Shown here in pieces: positions 23,781 through 36,079 of a stretch of DNA of 64,000 nt. The stretch is from Prunella strophiata (Eukaryota > Chordata > Aves > Passeriformes > Prunellidae), in contig JAZBQD010000014.1 of assembly GCA_036583965.1 (NCBI GenBank), positions 51,341,626 to 51,405,625 of the forward strand. The letters run 5' to 3'. Position numbers and translations under genes: made by a program. Every line of letters begins with the position of its first letter. The first letter of the stretch is position 1. The notes beneath the pieces were generated by a model. The model did not search any database. It saw only the letters and a list, made by a program, of their open reading frames with translations, and was not told where the DNA came from.

Positions 23781-26240
23781 CATTGAAATATGATCTTCTA
23801 TAAAAAGCAACATCAAAAAATAAAATTTTCCAGATTTAAAAGACAGTTTTCTGTAATATTTAGAGCAGGAAGAAACCAAGGTAAACATAACTTGTACTGG
23901 GTTTGGGATTGGTTGTTTGTCTTTTTTTCCCTTTTGCCTAAAAGTTAGATTAAGTGCCTTTTAAAAAAAAAGGATGCCATAAAAATGCATTAACAAGGCA
24001 ATTTTTCTCATAGAAGTCCTTAGATTTTGATCAGTGCTAGTACAGAAAAATAATCTAGAAATTGGTAATTACTCATTGTTCTAACCTTTAATCCTTAAGG
24101 TTACTGAATGCTTTGCTCATAGTCTGATGGGAGCAGTTGCCATATGAAGAGCTCTAAACTTGTAGCCTCATGCAGCAGTATTGGCCAAGGGACCTCCATC
24201 ACCCTGAAACTGGGTTTGATTATCTGTGTCTGACTTCTGATTTGCTGACCATATTTACTTATCCTTTGGTGCTTAGGCCTAACTCCTTTTTTTAACCCCA
24301 GAAAGCAATGGAATTGCAAAGACCCAGCAAAATTGATTCCATTTTTCAGTACTTGGTTTTGATGTAGCTAAGAAATGAGCAAGAGGGAAAATTTCAGAAC
24401 GTGTATGAAAGACACAGTGGGATTTCTCAGGACATTTATTCCTTAAGAAGCCAGTTCTTGTGGGAGATAATTCAGATTACTGAAGGTAATTTTACCATCT
24501 TAAAGAGTTGCAGCTGGTCTGATTACTAAGATTTAGAACAGGTGTGCCCTTAATAGGACACAGGTACCTCCAATGAATTTGAATAATATAAGAGGAGGGA
24601 CCAGGACGATATGAAGAGACAGACTTTGGTTAGCAGTGCTGTGGTGACGAAGAAGAAAGAGTCAGCACTGCCAAGAATAGAACTTGTAAAGAGATATGGA
24701 CTTTTTACAGCAAGGTAACTTTTTGGAACCTGCTGTTATAGCTAGTGATCTTATCTGTGTCTTTAATGACAAGTTCTAGAAAAGGTATGCTTAAATGTTG
24801 AGATATTCAAATTATAAAGTTTATTGCATACGTTGTTACTTTTTAGCTGTTAATTAGAAAGTTCATGCAAGAGTCTATTTACTTTCAAAGTCATCATGGA
24901 AGTTGTAGGGTTGATGAAAATGATATCCTCTTATCAGGAGACCTTATTTTAAATTTGCAATTTTCATTACAATATATTCATAAAACAGCAAGCTAAAATT
25001 CATTTTAGGATGAAAGCAGTAACAGAGTGATAACAAACAGGTAAGATACCCAAACTCTCCAAATCATTCTTAGGGAATAATTGCATCAGCCTTGTTTGTA
25101 TAAAAGCAGAAGCTACAATAACACATCAACTTTTCCTAGAACCTGAGAACATAAAGGATCTGACAGATTTCTTATTGATGTATAATTTTTTTCTTGTTTT
25201 ATAATGGTACTATTAGACTCAATATATAATGAGGACAGTGACTATGAAATAATACAATGCATATGTTTCCAGAGGACACAAATTATTAACAAACTTCCTG
25301 AGTTTCCTCCTTATGTGGCATGAGTTGCTCCATTGGTTTCAGCTGCACAGTAAAAGAGATTCTAGCTCTTTATTTCTTGCTCTGTTATTATTCTTTCACT
25401 CCTTCTGCCTCTGCTCTCATAGTCTCAAAAGAATAGATTTTTCTTTTGTTCTGTTAAGCATGAAGTCACAGAAGCAACTCTTCAGTAGGGAGAGACTTAT
25501 ACTGATAGGAAGAAAATTTCAAAAGGTCTGGGAACTTGTCTTTTTGTCACCAAAATCCATAAGAGTTTTATCATTAACTTCAAGAGGAGTGGATTCAGAA
25601 ATGAATGCTTTCAAAAATCCTTCAGCAAAAAGTAGCTTTTTCTTCCTCTTTGCCTGCTATATTTCTCTCCATCCTTTCTTCCAGCTCCTTCAATACATTT
25701 CTTTTGAGTGTTATTCAGCATGTACATACCTTTAACTGGAATTTTCAAAATACAGGGAGTATGTGCTGACTTAGTGTATATATTTATATAGAAAGTAGTA
25801 AGTATGGATATGGTATACCAAAAGTATATTTTAATAGTGCCTCTCAGAACCTAAGTGAGCATGACATGATTTAAGAGACTTTAGCTGCTTATCTCTATTT
25901 TTGCACTGCATCCACTAAATGCATACAGCACTACAGACAAATGTTTAATATTTATATTTAGGTGCCCACTTTTAAAATGTGAAGTTTTTGGTTTTTTAAA
26001 ATCAAATTGTTTATCTGATGGGTTTTTATTTTCCCTGAAATATCATGTTGATTTCAAATTTTCATAGTGATGGTGCACTTATTCTGTTAGATTATATTCT
26101 AAAAAAAACCCCAAACTATTTCACTTTTGTATTTATTTTCATCTATTGAACATAGAGTAATAATTCTTTATAATTAAATGTTTGCTGAATGCATCAAATC
26201 AGATGTGATTAATGAATTCAATAGAAGTGGCGTGAAGATT
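23781..26240. other. Unique AT-rich non-coding sequence
   Basis: No repeat family or gene recognised. It contains an open frame of about 140 codons at 25313-25735 (+), rich in Phe, Leu and Ser, with no signal or domain that I recognise. About one or two frames of this length are expected by chance in a window of this size and composition. Confidence 0.55.
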
Positions 26241-26276
26241 TCATTTTATTTATTTCATTTTATTTATTTATTATTT
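26241..26276. repeat. (TTTA)n-rich simple repeat
   Basis: Interrupted TTTA/TTCA tetranucleotide units. Confidence 0.8.
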
Positions 26277-28904
26277 AAACATGTGTCTGTTTTCTCTTCA
26301 TCAGCATTTCTTCTCATGTGTCACATCTCCCTCTCCCTGGGATTTCATGTAAGGAGGTTTCTTTTGGACACTTTCCCATCTGTTCAGGAAAGTGCTGTAG
26401 AAGTTTTGCATTACATCCTTCCTATGCCATGATCATAACATCTAATGCTGTCAAAGTCTACATCTGCTATATCATATTTGCCAACTCTGCTTAGGTTCTC
26501 TAGACATCAATGTTTAGACAGGAGAATTCTACCCAGTTAGTCCACAATGTTCTGTAATGTTTTGAAGGGATGGAGAGGGCAAGGGTACAGACACACAACA
26601 GGATGTAAGAGCTCCAGAGGTTTCTTATGGTCATATTGAAGAAAAAATTACTCAAAGCTCTATTTTTTTCCAGAGTATTTAATTCTTATTTCTTTTTCTA
26701 CAAAACTAGTTGGCATGAACTTTTCAAGGTGACTTTGTAATCTAAGTTAATGCACAACCTGTCAGAAATTGTGGCTTAAAATAAATGATCCTGGAGTTTT
26801 TCCATTCTATTCTAGAAATAAGTAAATAAGAAAATGCATAATCTAAAAAATAGCTCTAGTTGCATTTTTAAGCTCACAGTTCAGAAGAATTTTGCCAATT
26901 AAGAAAGTATAGGTGTAGATTTACTATGGCCTATTTCTTTTGATATTCTGTATGCAAATAGTGTTACAATTATTATGAATTAAAATATGGTAATAAAAAT
27001 AACTAATTTAGGCTCCTGATCATTTAAAGTACTTGAGCTTTGATGCTTAAAGCACCAATGGACATAGATTCCATGTCTCCAGTGTACCCAGAAGGCTCAT
27101 CAAGAAATCTTATTCTGTTGTTTATATTTTAAAATTTGCTTCCATGCAGTGCCAGCTCCCAAGACGTTATCCAAACATCTCAGAGGTTGTTGTATCACCC
27201 TTGTTGATTGCTATTCCACCTACAGTCTTATTGCTTTTTCAAGGTGACTGTCTTTATTCCTCCTTTCCAGCCTCACAGTGTGTACTTGTTGGCTCTATGC
27301 TACTCCAGCCCAAACAGTTATGGAAATCTGGCATGGTAAGAGAAGACAGCTGGAGAGCAGTGCTGTTTAAAAGTAGCTGTTCTACTGCTGCAGGATAGAG
27401 ATGTTCTGGCCCTTGATATTCCTGGGCAGTGAACAGGTGTATGAGGCTTCCTGGGTGATTGATAGCTCCTTTCAGCTCAGCTGGGTAAAAGAGCATTATT
27501 TGTTAAGGAGCTCTGTCTGTATTTGTGCACTGAACTTCCTGAGGACTGCTGTGACCTGAGCTTTTCTGTGCATCTGGAAGAACAGGAAGCTGCAGCTTTG
27601 GTTAAAATTTGATTTCAGTCCTCAAACTGAAATCTGTCAAAGTAAAGTATTTTAAGCAAAATTCAAATTCTGTAGTTTGGTTTTGCTATAACAATGAGTA
27701 GTATAAGTTCTTTTTATTTCAGATGAAAGTAAATCCATCACTACATTGAAGTTTCCTGTGCATGTTGAAATTAAGCCAAATAAATACATTTTTAGAAGAA
27801 AATCCTTCCTGAAGCAACACATCAGTTCCATTGCTTTGCTATACTTCCAGCCTGCAAAGCTACCAGTAAATTTGCAGGAAATTGCACATTCCATGTGGTA
27901 GGGTCAACAGAGCTGGAGAAGTCAGATGGTGTTATTAGAAAAGAGGTTTCAGAAATCACTCTGAAAATCCTGATGTATTTTTTTCCCTGTGGACTGTAGA
28001 TACTCTTGTTATTGTAGTCCCTGGTTAGAGAATCCTTTAGAAAATGATAGAAAGCTGCTTTAGGGAAAAACACATTTCATATTTCCTCCCTTTCACATCT
28101 TCTTATGAGCCAATTGGTCAGGCAATGAACCAATAAATTGGATCTTTAAAACTTTGGGAAGCTTTGGGTGTTCAGCGCTGAGTTGACAAAGAATTTTTTG
28201 GTGGGTTTTTTTATCATATTTTAAGGAAAGTTTCTCAAAATCCAGTGTGAAATCTGTGGAAATAGGGAGTAGGGAGTCAGAAAAAACTCTAGTTCAGAGA
28301 CACAGCATATTATTAAGGAGACCCTTTTCTATCTTCTTGCTCTGTGTTGGGATCTAGTGTTTGAGCACGTTTCCAATATGCAAAGCAGGCTCTAAGCTCT
28401 ATCATCCTGGTCACTGTAACCATCCAAAAGGCCAGCCTCCTCCCCAGCTTTTGTACAACTATTCACTGGACAATAGACTGTCTCTACAGCAGTAGAGGTC
28501 AGGTACCCAGCTTGGAAATGGAAGATTTTGTTTAAGTTACAAAGAATCCACATGTTCATGATACTACAGTAGAAACAGGTGTCAGAGCATACTGAGGTTA
28601 GAGTAATGTGCTCTTATATCAACTTTGAGTGTTCCTTGGGAAGCAGAATGAAAATAGATGAGTTAACTGGCTATTTCAGTTATTGCTTGACCTTTTGTAT
28701 TGTTTAAATTTCAAGCACAGCATAACTATGAACAGTAAAAATTCATACTAATTACTTTTTTTTCCAAGTCAGGGGAGGAACTGGATTAGGAAACAGTCAT
28801 GGGAGTCAGTATCTAAGGAAAGCATTGAAATAGGCAAGTAGGAAAATGTCCAGTAATAGGCTGCCATCAAAACATCTTGTCTCTATCGATTCAGAGACAA
28901 CTGT
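26277..28904. other. Unique non-coding sequence
   Basis: No gene, RNA or recognised repeat. Open frames under 85 codons only. Confidence 0.55.
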
Positions 28905-28928
28905 AAAAAAAAAAAAAAAAAAAAAAAA
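28905..28928. repeat. A24 homopolymer
   Basis: Twenty-four consecutive A followed by GAGAG. Either slippage or the tail of an unrecognised plus-strand retrocopy. Confidence 0.95.
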
Positions 28929-29378
28929 GAGAGTTTGAAAAGAAGATGATGGATTATCAGATAAATGTACATGTCACTGGGAGCTGTCACCTTACCTGAA
29001 GTGTCAGGCCTCTCTCCCTGTGGTATGTGTATCTGCACATTTTGCACAGATTAAGATTTCTGATATGTCAAATGACCCCCCAGATCCCATTGGGAACCAG
29101 AAGAGCTTTATGTGCTAAATACTTGAACTATGAAAAATTAACTGGAATTACAGAGAAGAAACCACAGATGATTTAATTTTTTTAATGTTATAAACTGTCT
29201 TAAATTTGCAAGGATCAAGAATGTAGATTGCAGAAACTCTTCCAGGCTGCTGTATTGCAAAGTGTTTTACTTCACTAAGTATGTGAATGAGAACTGTGTA
29301 TGCATAAAAAAGTCATAAAGGAGCTCAGAAATTTCCATCCCATTTAATTTAGTTTGCATAAAGACAAAATGTAACTCA
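28929..29378. other. Unique non-coding sequence
   Basis: Nothing recognised. Confidence 0.55.
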
Positions 29379-29467
29379 ATATATATGCATTTATATACAT
29401 TTATGGAAATAGATACATATTCATGTATTTGTGTGTGTATATATATGTATCTACACATATGTATATC
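29379..29467. repeat. Degenerate TATG/TATA-rich simple sequence
   Basis: Clustered TATATG, TACATT, GTGTGTAT and ACACAT words form a decayed AT/GT-type low-complexity block. It yields a Tyr/Ile/His-rich minus-strand frame that is not a gene. Confidence 0.75.
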
Positions 29468-32384
29468 TCTGAGCATGTATTTGTTGCATCCTGTATGAGC
29501 ACCTAGAGTATACACTTTCCTAAACAGAAAACCCAAAAAATCCTGCTTATGCTGTGTACTGTCTTCTTGGAAGTTCTAGTCTCTGAAGAATCTTGATGTA
29601 AACTCCCAGGAGAATGTGACAAGACATCTTTTCTATGTCACCCTATAGAAGATTATTTTCACATTGTAGACTGCTGTTTTAGAAAGACTGGATGCCTGGG
29701 AAAACAAGAGAAATGGCAGTAATCAGATGGTCAATAGATCTGTTTCCTTTATTAGAGGACTAGAGAGAAAATGGACAGCTTTTGGATAGATGTAGCAATT
29801 AGAATTTCTACTTCAGTCTATTAGTAAGCCACTAAAAGTTGTCTTTAGTGAAAATTATTTTTTATTTTGTTATGAAAATCCTCTCAAAACTTGGAAGACA
29901 TGATTTTGTCATTTAATAAATTGTTATGCAACTAATCAAAGCAGCCTCCCAACCCACAAACCAATAAAAGCAAACTGCTCTGGTAGTACTTTCTGCACAG
30001 CAGAAGTCTGACAGTACCATTTCTTGTGCACACAAAAATAGAGGGCTGTTGTGCTTAGCTATGAGAAGGAGCTTTCTGATGGAAAGTAAGTGTGAGTAAT
30101 GACATTTTTCCATCCGGCCACAGCATTTATGAGATTAGACTGTGAGAAGTATCTTTTTTGTGTGATTCCTCTTCCTCCTCCTCCTCTCTCCAGAAGGGCT
30201 ATACACATAAAATCCTTCACTTGCATTTTTGTGCAAGTTTTCTCCAGGGAGCATGAAATTTTCTTTGTTTTGCCCTTGGAGTATGTTTGTTGCTGTTCTC
30301 TACAGGCAATTCTTGAGGTGCAATTTTAAAATATTTTTGAATATTTAATATGGTGGAATAAGAATGACAAAATTTATATCCTTAACTGTAAACCTCCATT
30401 GTATCATTTCTCTTTGCTCTCCCTTGCTAAATTAATTTGTTCAATGCTTTGATTCTAAATATTGTCTGGTTATTCTGGATTTATTTTGAGCACAATAAAT
30501 ATTTGACTATGAGTATTAATGCTCCAGTAATATAAAGACTGTTAATAGCTCTTTCTTTTTTTCCTGATAATCTTTATTTTTTTTGGAGCAGCAGCCATGA
30601 TAGCTGAGCATGTATTGAGAAGGAAAGTCCTTTTGAAGCAAAGCTGTTGCTAAAACAGGAACCAAAGGCTATATTACTACTGATATGAAGGAGGAAAATA
30701 ACCTGTTAGGTAATTTTCTTAGATAATTGCTCTTTATTTGAAGGATTCACATACTCAAATCCTTGAATGTGGAGCTGAAATATGTTAGATGAATGGGAAG
30801 AATGGACTAATATTACAAAAACTACATAGGATAAGGGAATCAAATCCTAGTGTTAGGAATATGGCTCAAACTATTTCTCCACAAATGAGGTATTCTGTGC
30901 AAAAGTGAGCTGGGCAGCCTGTCATAACAAGCTCCAGTTCCCAGTATATGGCTCTTCACTTATCCACTTCAGGCAGCAAATACCTTAATCATCAGATCAG
31001 AATCTGGAGTAGAGCTCACAGGCACTGCTCCATTAGCTGCAGTCATATGCCATTCAGCTCTCTCCCATCTGTTTCAATGATCTGTTAAATGGGCAAAATT
31101 AAGCCCATTCTCCACTGATCCACCCAGACTCTAAAGGCTAATCCAGCACAGTTTTTTATGGTCAGCAGAGCCTCATCCACAAAGTTCCTAAGAAGACATT
31201 CATGCCTTCTAACCTTTAGCATGAAGAATCCAAGGCAAAGCCACAGGCAGCTAATTTCCCTTTAAGAAGAATCTTTTGTCTCTGTGTTCTCCTTTTGCCA
31301 AATTTACTACCATTCTAATATCACAACTGACTGTCTAGATAACCAGGATAACCATGCTCATCTTTCTTTATTTTTTGAATCATTTATATTATTAAAGACA
31401 GACAAATTCCAAGTGAAGAAACACACATTGCACAATATTAATAAACATTAAAGTTCATGCAAAGAATGTCTCTATGGTAGGAACAGGAGGCTCCAGAAAT
31501 AAGGTTCCTGAATTCTGATTATTTTGTTTTTATTACTGCCAGATGGTTTCCTTTCCTCACCGATTACTTATTTTTAGTAATCTTTTAAAACACTTTTGTA
31601 GTGAGTGATTATTTGAATACTTCTGGAAAGGAAACACAAAAGTGTGTTTTGACACAAGTTGAATTTTTATGAGAGGGTGTATTTTTAAAATTCCACAAGT
31701 TGCATAGCAAGTTCCAGTAAAGGTATATTTTGAAATATAATGTTTCTGTCAATACACTGAATGTAGAATGACAGTTCTGACCACTGAAGTCATTCAGCAG
31801 ATTCTGGAAACCTTTTTGGCAGAGATCTGCCACTCACATGTTGTAAAGCAGGCAGAAGTCTGATTTAGCTGGGAACCTGATGATGCTCTACTATAGTAAG
31901 GAAGCCCTTGGGGATGGCACAGCTGCAATCCTTATTCTGAATGTAGTGTTCAGAATATGTTCAAGGAAAAGATAAAATGCCTGGGCTGCTCAGCCAGTTC
32001 CTGTTACCATGACAACTCTGGAGAGCAGTAATTTAGATCAGCCTTAGGGTTACTCTTTCAGCTCTAGCAGAGGAAGGGACATAAGTCCACTTACAGGTGG
32101 TGGAGAAAGCAGTGCTAATGATATGACTGCCTATGTATGTGTGAATCCATTGTGTCAGCTAAATAAAATATTGAGGTTGCTGTCATTTTCCTTTAGACAG
32201 ATGGCAGTAATTGTCAGTGGAAAAGAGTCTGAATCTATAAGAAAGGAGAGGGGTCAGGTTATTTCATTGGACCAGACATGTAGCAAAACACTGTGTCTGC
32301 ACTCCGTCCACTGTCTCCCTGTTCCTCCTTCCAGGCCTTGCCAGGTGTTCCTGTGTACCTTGCTTACTTTTCTGATAAGTGCTG
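29468..32384. other. Unique non-coding sequence
   Basis: No gene recognised. A (CTC)n-rich pyrimidine run ending in CAG at about 30168-30192 looks like a splice-acceptor tract, but no convincing exon follows it. Confidence 0.5.
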
Positions 32385-32401
32385 GCAGCAGCAGCAGCAG
32401 G
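32385..32401 (+). repeat. Short (CAG)5 repeat
   Basis: Five CAG units, giving five Gln in an otherwise unrecognised 94-codon open frame (32293-32577). The frame has no domain and the repeat is short; I do not call a gene. Confidence 0.8.
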
Positions 32402-35400
32402 CTGCTAGAACAGAACCTATTCCTTCTCATGTCATTCCCTTGGCTGCTTCTGTGAGGTATCCATCAGGCTATCCCCTTGTCCCAGCTTTGCTGTCTACAG
32501 CAGCTCTTAGGGAATTCTCCAGGCTTTGCAAACAAACTTCTACTGCTCAAAACTTCTACAAACTCATAAGCTTGTAGAAGTCACCATTTCCTTTTTCAGT
32601 GCTGCTCAAATGTTCCCCTTTTGACGTGGAGAAGCTTGTCCTGCAGAATCATGTATTTTTTTTGTCTCATTCACCATCTGCCTCCCTGTCACTTGTTTCC
32701 TGGCCTCTTCATACATACCATGAGAAACCTGCACCAAGGTATAGCTGCTTTCCATGAAATGAGCCAAGACACTTTTGCTCCAGTCGTGGTATAAATCACA
32801 GACAGTGATGACTCATACTCTTAACATGTTCTTTTCCATGACATATAATATACAAGAAATAAGAGTTTAATCATTTCACAGGCTTGACTCACTTGCATTC
32901 ATAAATGAACCTTTAACATTTCAGTGAAGAAAATGCAGTTGACTGAGCCATGTAAACACAAAGCATACCCAGAGTGTTAATGCAGACCAATCTTTTCTTC
33001 TCCTTTAGCAAGAAAAGACTTTGGAGACTTGAATGCACAACATTTGTCTCATTATGTCTAGCATGCTGTTGCTTTGCTTTTTCACAATGGCAAGGTAACC
33101 TGCTGACACAGCTTGCCAGACTCCTGCCTCTCTCAGTGGATGTTTAAGCTGGGCTGACACAAATGGGCTGTTGAATTGCACTCATTTGGCAGTCCTCCCA
33201 CTCAAAAGATGAAGAGCAGCAACTCTGATTTACAGGGCCTCTTCCCATTTGCTTCTTTTGTTGGGCAATATTTTTTGTTTAAGAAACAGATACACTGAGC
33301 TGAGAATTTAAGCTCTGGTTAATGATTGTGCAGTGAAAAACCTTTTGCCTATGTTGAAGCTAACATTCCTCTGGCAAAACAAGGTACACAAAGACACTCC
33401 TGAATTCAGCAAATCAGCCTAAACATATAACAAAATTGGGTGGTTGAGTATTTTCAAGTGTATGGCTAAAACCTACAGAACAAAATTTTAGTTTGGTAAA
33501 AACCAAGGGGTGTTCTTAAAATGTACATATTGTCATTGAGTATAATTTTGAATATATTCAAATTGTAATATAAATATTCACAAAAGAATTTCATTAGGAA
33601 TCTTTGATGTATTTTATTTTCCTTTTCAATTTATTCTTTAGATCTGTGAAGGTTGATCAAATAGAGAAAAATGCCAACAATGTATTTTTTAAAATTTTTA
33701 CAATTTATTTTTAAATGGAGCTCAGCCTTTAATTTGAATAATTTTGAACTTTTTTATGTAAGTAATCCAACTCCTGGTTAAACATTACATTAATAATTTA
33801 TTGCGTTTTCCCAGTATTAGTGGCAAGAAAAGAGATATGTAAAATTCAAAACTTTGGACTGTTTTGGATTTTCAGACATCATTTTTTGCTTGGAAAGGGG
33901 AGTGTGAAAAGTCTAGAGAATGTGACTATATTTGAGGGGAAAGGATTGCATGTGAGTTGTTTTCTTTTATTCATCTCATAGTTTAATCCTTCTCATGCAA
34001 AGCTATGAAATTGGTGTAATGTATTTCCACATAATATAAAATGGAAGATAATAATAGTTTTGGAATATAGCCATAAGTTTTGCATCTCTGTGGCATCTGA
34101 TTCATGTCCAAATCATGCCCAGCAACAGTAGTACATGAGATCAGGTTGAGATGACTACAAGAGCAAAGGCACACAGGCATATTTCAAGAAATCTAAGCAC
34201 AGACCTAGCTATAAAGTTTAGGCACTTTCAGTGAGCTCTATCATGTATTTGAAGTATTTTTAGATTACGTTTACTGAATTTAATTCCCCCATCCAAATAG
34301 GTGCTGTTCCTCACTAGGGTAATTACTTCTCATAATCTGTGCTGGAATTAGAGTAACATCATCTTAGTCCTGATTCTAAATGCAGCCTTACTAGACATGA
34401 TAACCTTAACATTTTCCTTACCAGTCTCAAACAGGAGGCAAGAAGCTGTCTATACCAAAGAGCCAAGAGCTTTAGCTGTGTTATCTTCCTGTGTATTTCT
34501 GCACACTATCAAATACTGCAGAGAAACTTTTCCTTACTCAAAATGCTCCCATTTCTCTTAAAGCATAAATACTGGTACTAGCCAAGCTTTCTTAGGAAAC
34601 TATTATTCTGCTGCCTTTCTGCTCCAGTCTCCCTTCCTCTCCTCCCTGTCCAGTCTAAATTAGACAGTTTAGACACTAAGCTCAAGACAGCAGCTGGAAT
34701 CCCAGCCTCACACAGGCACCACATCTACAGTTTGATTTTTAATGATAGGGGCAGATAAGAACTCCTATCCCTTCCCTTCTTTGACACTGATTTTGGTTGG
34801 TGTACTTGTTCTCACTAAGTCATCCCAGCCACCATTTTTCTCCCTTGTACCCTGTTAGGGCCATACATTTTTAGGTGTTTGATTGTTTATGTAATTCACA
34901 CAGTTAGGCACAACTCAATTAGGCTCCCACCTCCAGTCCTTCAGCTGACTGGCATGTGTCATCCCCTGACTCACCAGTGCAGGCACCTGATCTTCTGAGC
35001 CAAAAGGCTGATATTTTTACTAGCACTCAGAAGCATAAATGTCAGATAAGTTCCATATCACCCAGTAACTGCTGGCTATGTACTTATCCAATATCAGGAC
35101 AAAGGGAACTTTAAAACACTTACCACAATGCTCAGAGATTGTTGAATGTCCACTGCATTTCTTTAGAGATTGCTTTTTACATTGTTGCATGTAGAACCAA
35201 TTACTTATAGCTCCTTGGAATTGAAAAAACCTAAGAATTGATGTAGGTGCTGTTCCTGACCTAAAAAAGTTATCTACTGGGAGAAGCTCAAAGTAGGGGT
35301 CGCTTTGCCTAATATGGATTTTATCCTAAAGTTCCAGAATCATACTTGGCAGATTTGGCCAGGCTGATTTTCCTTTAAGGGCATATTGGAAAGTCTCAAT

Positions 35401-35519
35401 TATGTAATAAGAATTAAGTGTTGATTTTATGACATGCAGAATTTGAGCTGCACAGAGATAGGATTTCCAAACCCGGTCACTATGCTGCTATTACATAATT
35501 ATATTTTCAGATCTCTGAA
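32402..35519. other. Unique non-coding sequence with a small hairpin
   Basis: A perfect 10-bp inverted repeat, ACTTCTACAA (32552-32561) and TTGTAGAAGT (32572-32581), has a 10-base loop. The stretch 34600-35050 is less AT-rich and may hide a very old repeat, which I cannot name. No gene seen. Confidence 0.5.
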
Positions 35520-36079
35520 ACTCCTCTCCTCTCCCAAGCTGTCAGGATGAATGGGCAGATGGCAGAGAGGGGGTGACAGGTCAGATGAACAGGTAAGGCC
35601 ATAGCTCTACTGTCCAGTTAGGATCCAATGACAGCTGGGCCCCTGTGGAATGACTCTTTCCCCTTCTGAGTGTGAGGAGCTGCTAACTGCTGGACTGACC
35701 AGCTGGTGGCAGCACACTTGGTCACAGGGCAGGCAAGGGTCACACTGTAGCACTGCATTGCCCAGGAGATGCTTGGGCAACTCTCCCTCGGTGACTTGAC
35801 AGACCTGGATTCTGCTGCTGTCCCTTTGCAGCTCCAAGTGAACCCACTGCTTGCTAATTTATTTATACCAGGTTGTTTGGAAGAGAAGTTGACTGGACCA
35901 TTAGTGTCAGCTATGTTAGAAGACAACAGCAGTGGAAGAGTTTTGCTGGCAGATTTGGGACACATGAGAGAGCACTTTGAGGCTAAGAAACTGCAGATAT
36001 TTCAGGTGACTCAGTTATCTTCTTACAGTAGATATATACATGAATTCTATGTAGAAAATTAAAAAAAAAAAAAAAAAAA
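35520..36079 (+). other. GC-rich patch ending in A19; possible retrocopy
   Basis: GC rises to about 55-58% in the two lines counted within 35641-35760, against an AT-rich background, and the patch closes with an open frame that stops at TAA immediately before a run of 19 A (36061-36079). This layout is what a retroposed, polyadenylated plus-strand transcript would look like. No AATAAA signal is visible just upstream of the A run, and I found no target-site duplication. Both strands are open across much of the patch, which weakens the coding argument. Confidence 0.35.
35832..36005 (+). CDS. Candidate internal coding exon, 58 codons, unknown product
   Basis: The segment is preceded by a pyrimidine-rich tract ending in AG (TGCTGCTGTCCCTTTGCAG) and followed by CAG|GTGACT, so both edges resemble splice sites. 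It is 174 bases long, exactly 58 codons, with phase 0 at both ends in the open frame. The predicted peptide is mixed hydrophobic and charged, with LEEKLTGPLVSAML near the middle and MREHFEAKKLQIFQ at the end. I recognise no domain and cannot name a gene. The frame stays open 5' of the acceptor as far as an ATG at 35769 and 3' of the donor to a TAA before A19, so a retrocopy or chance frame explains it equally well. No partner exon was found nearby. Confidence 0.22.

Noticed and set aside
25313..25735. 140-codon plus-strand open frame
   Set aside because: No domain, no splice or promoter context, and by a rough chance estimate one or two such frames are expected in this window.
30168..30192. 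Strong polypyrimidine tract plus CAG as a splice acceptor
   Set aside because: It is a (CTC)n simple repeat and no coding-looking segment with a donor follows.
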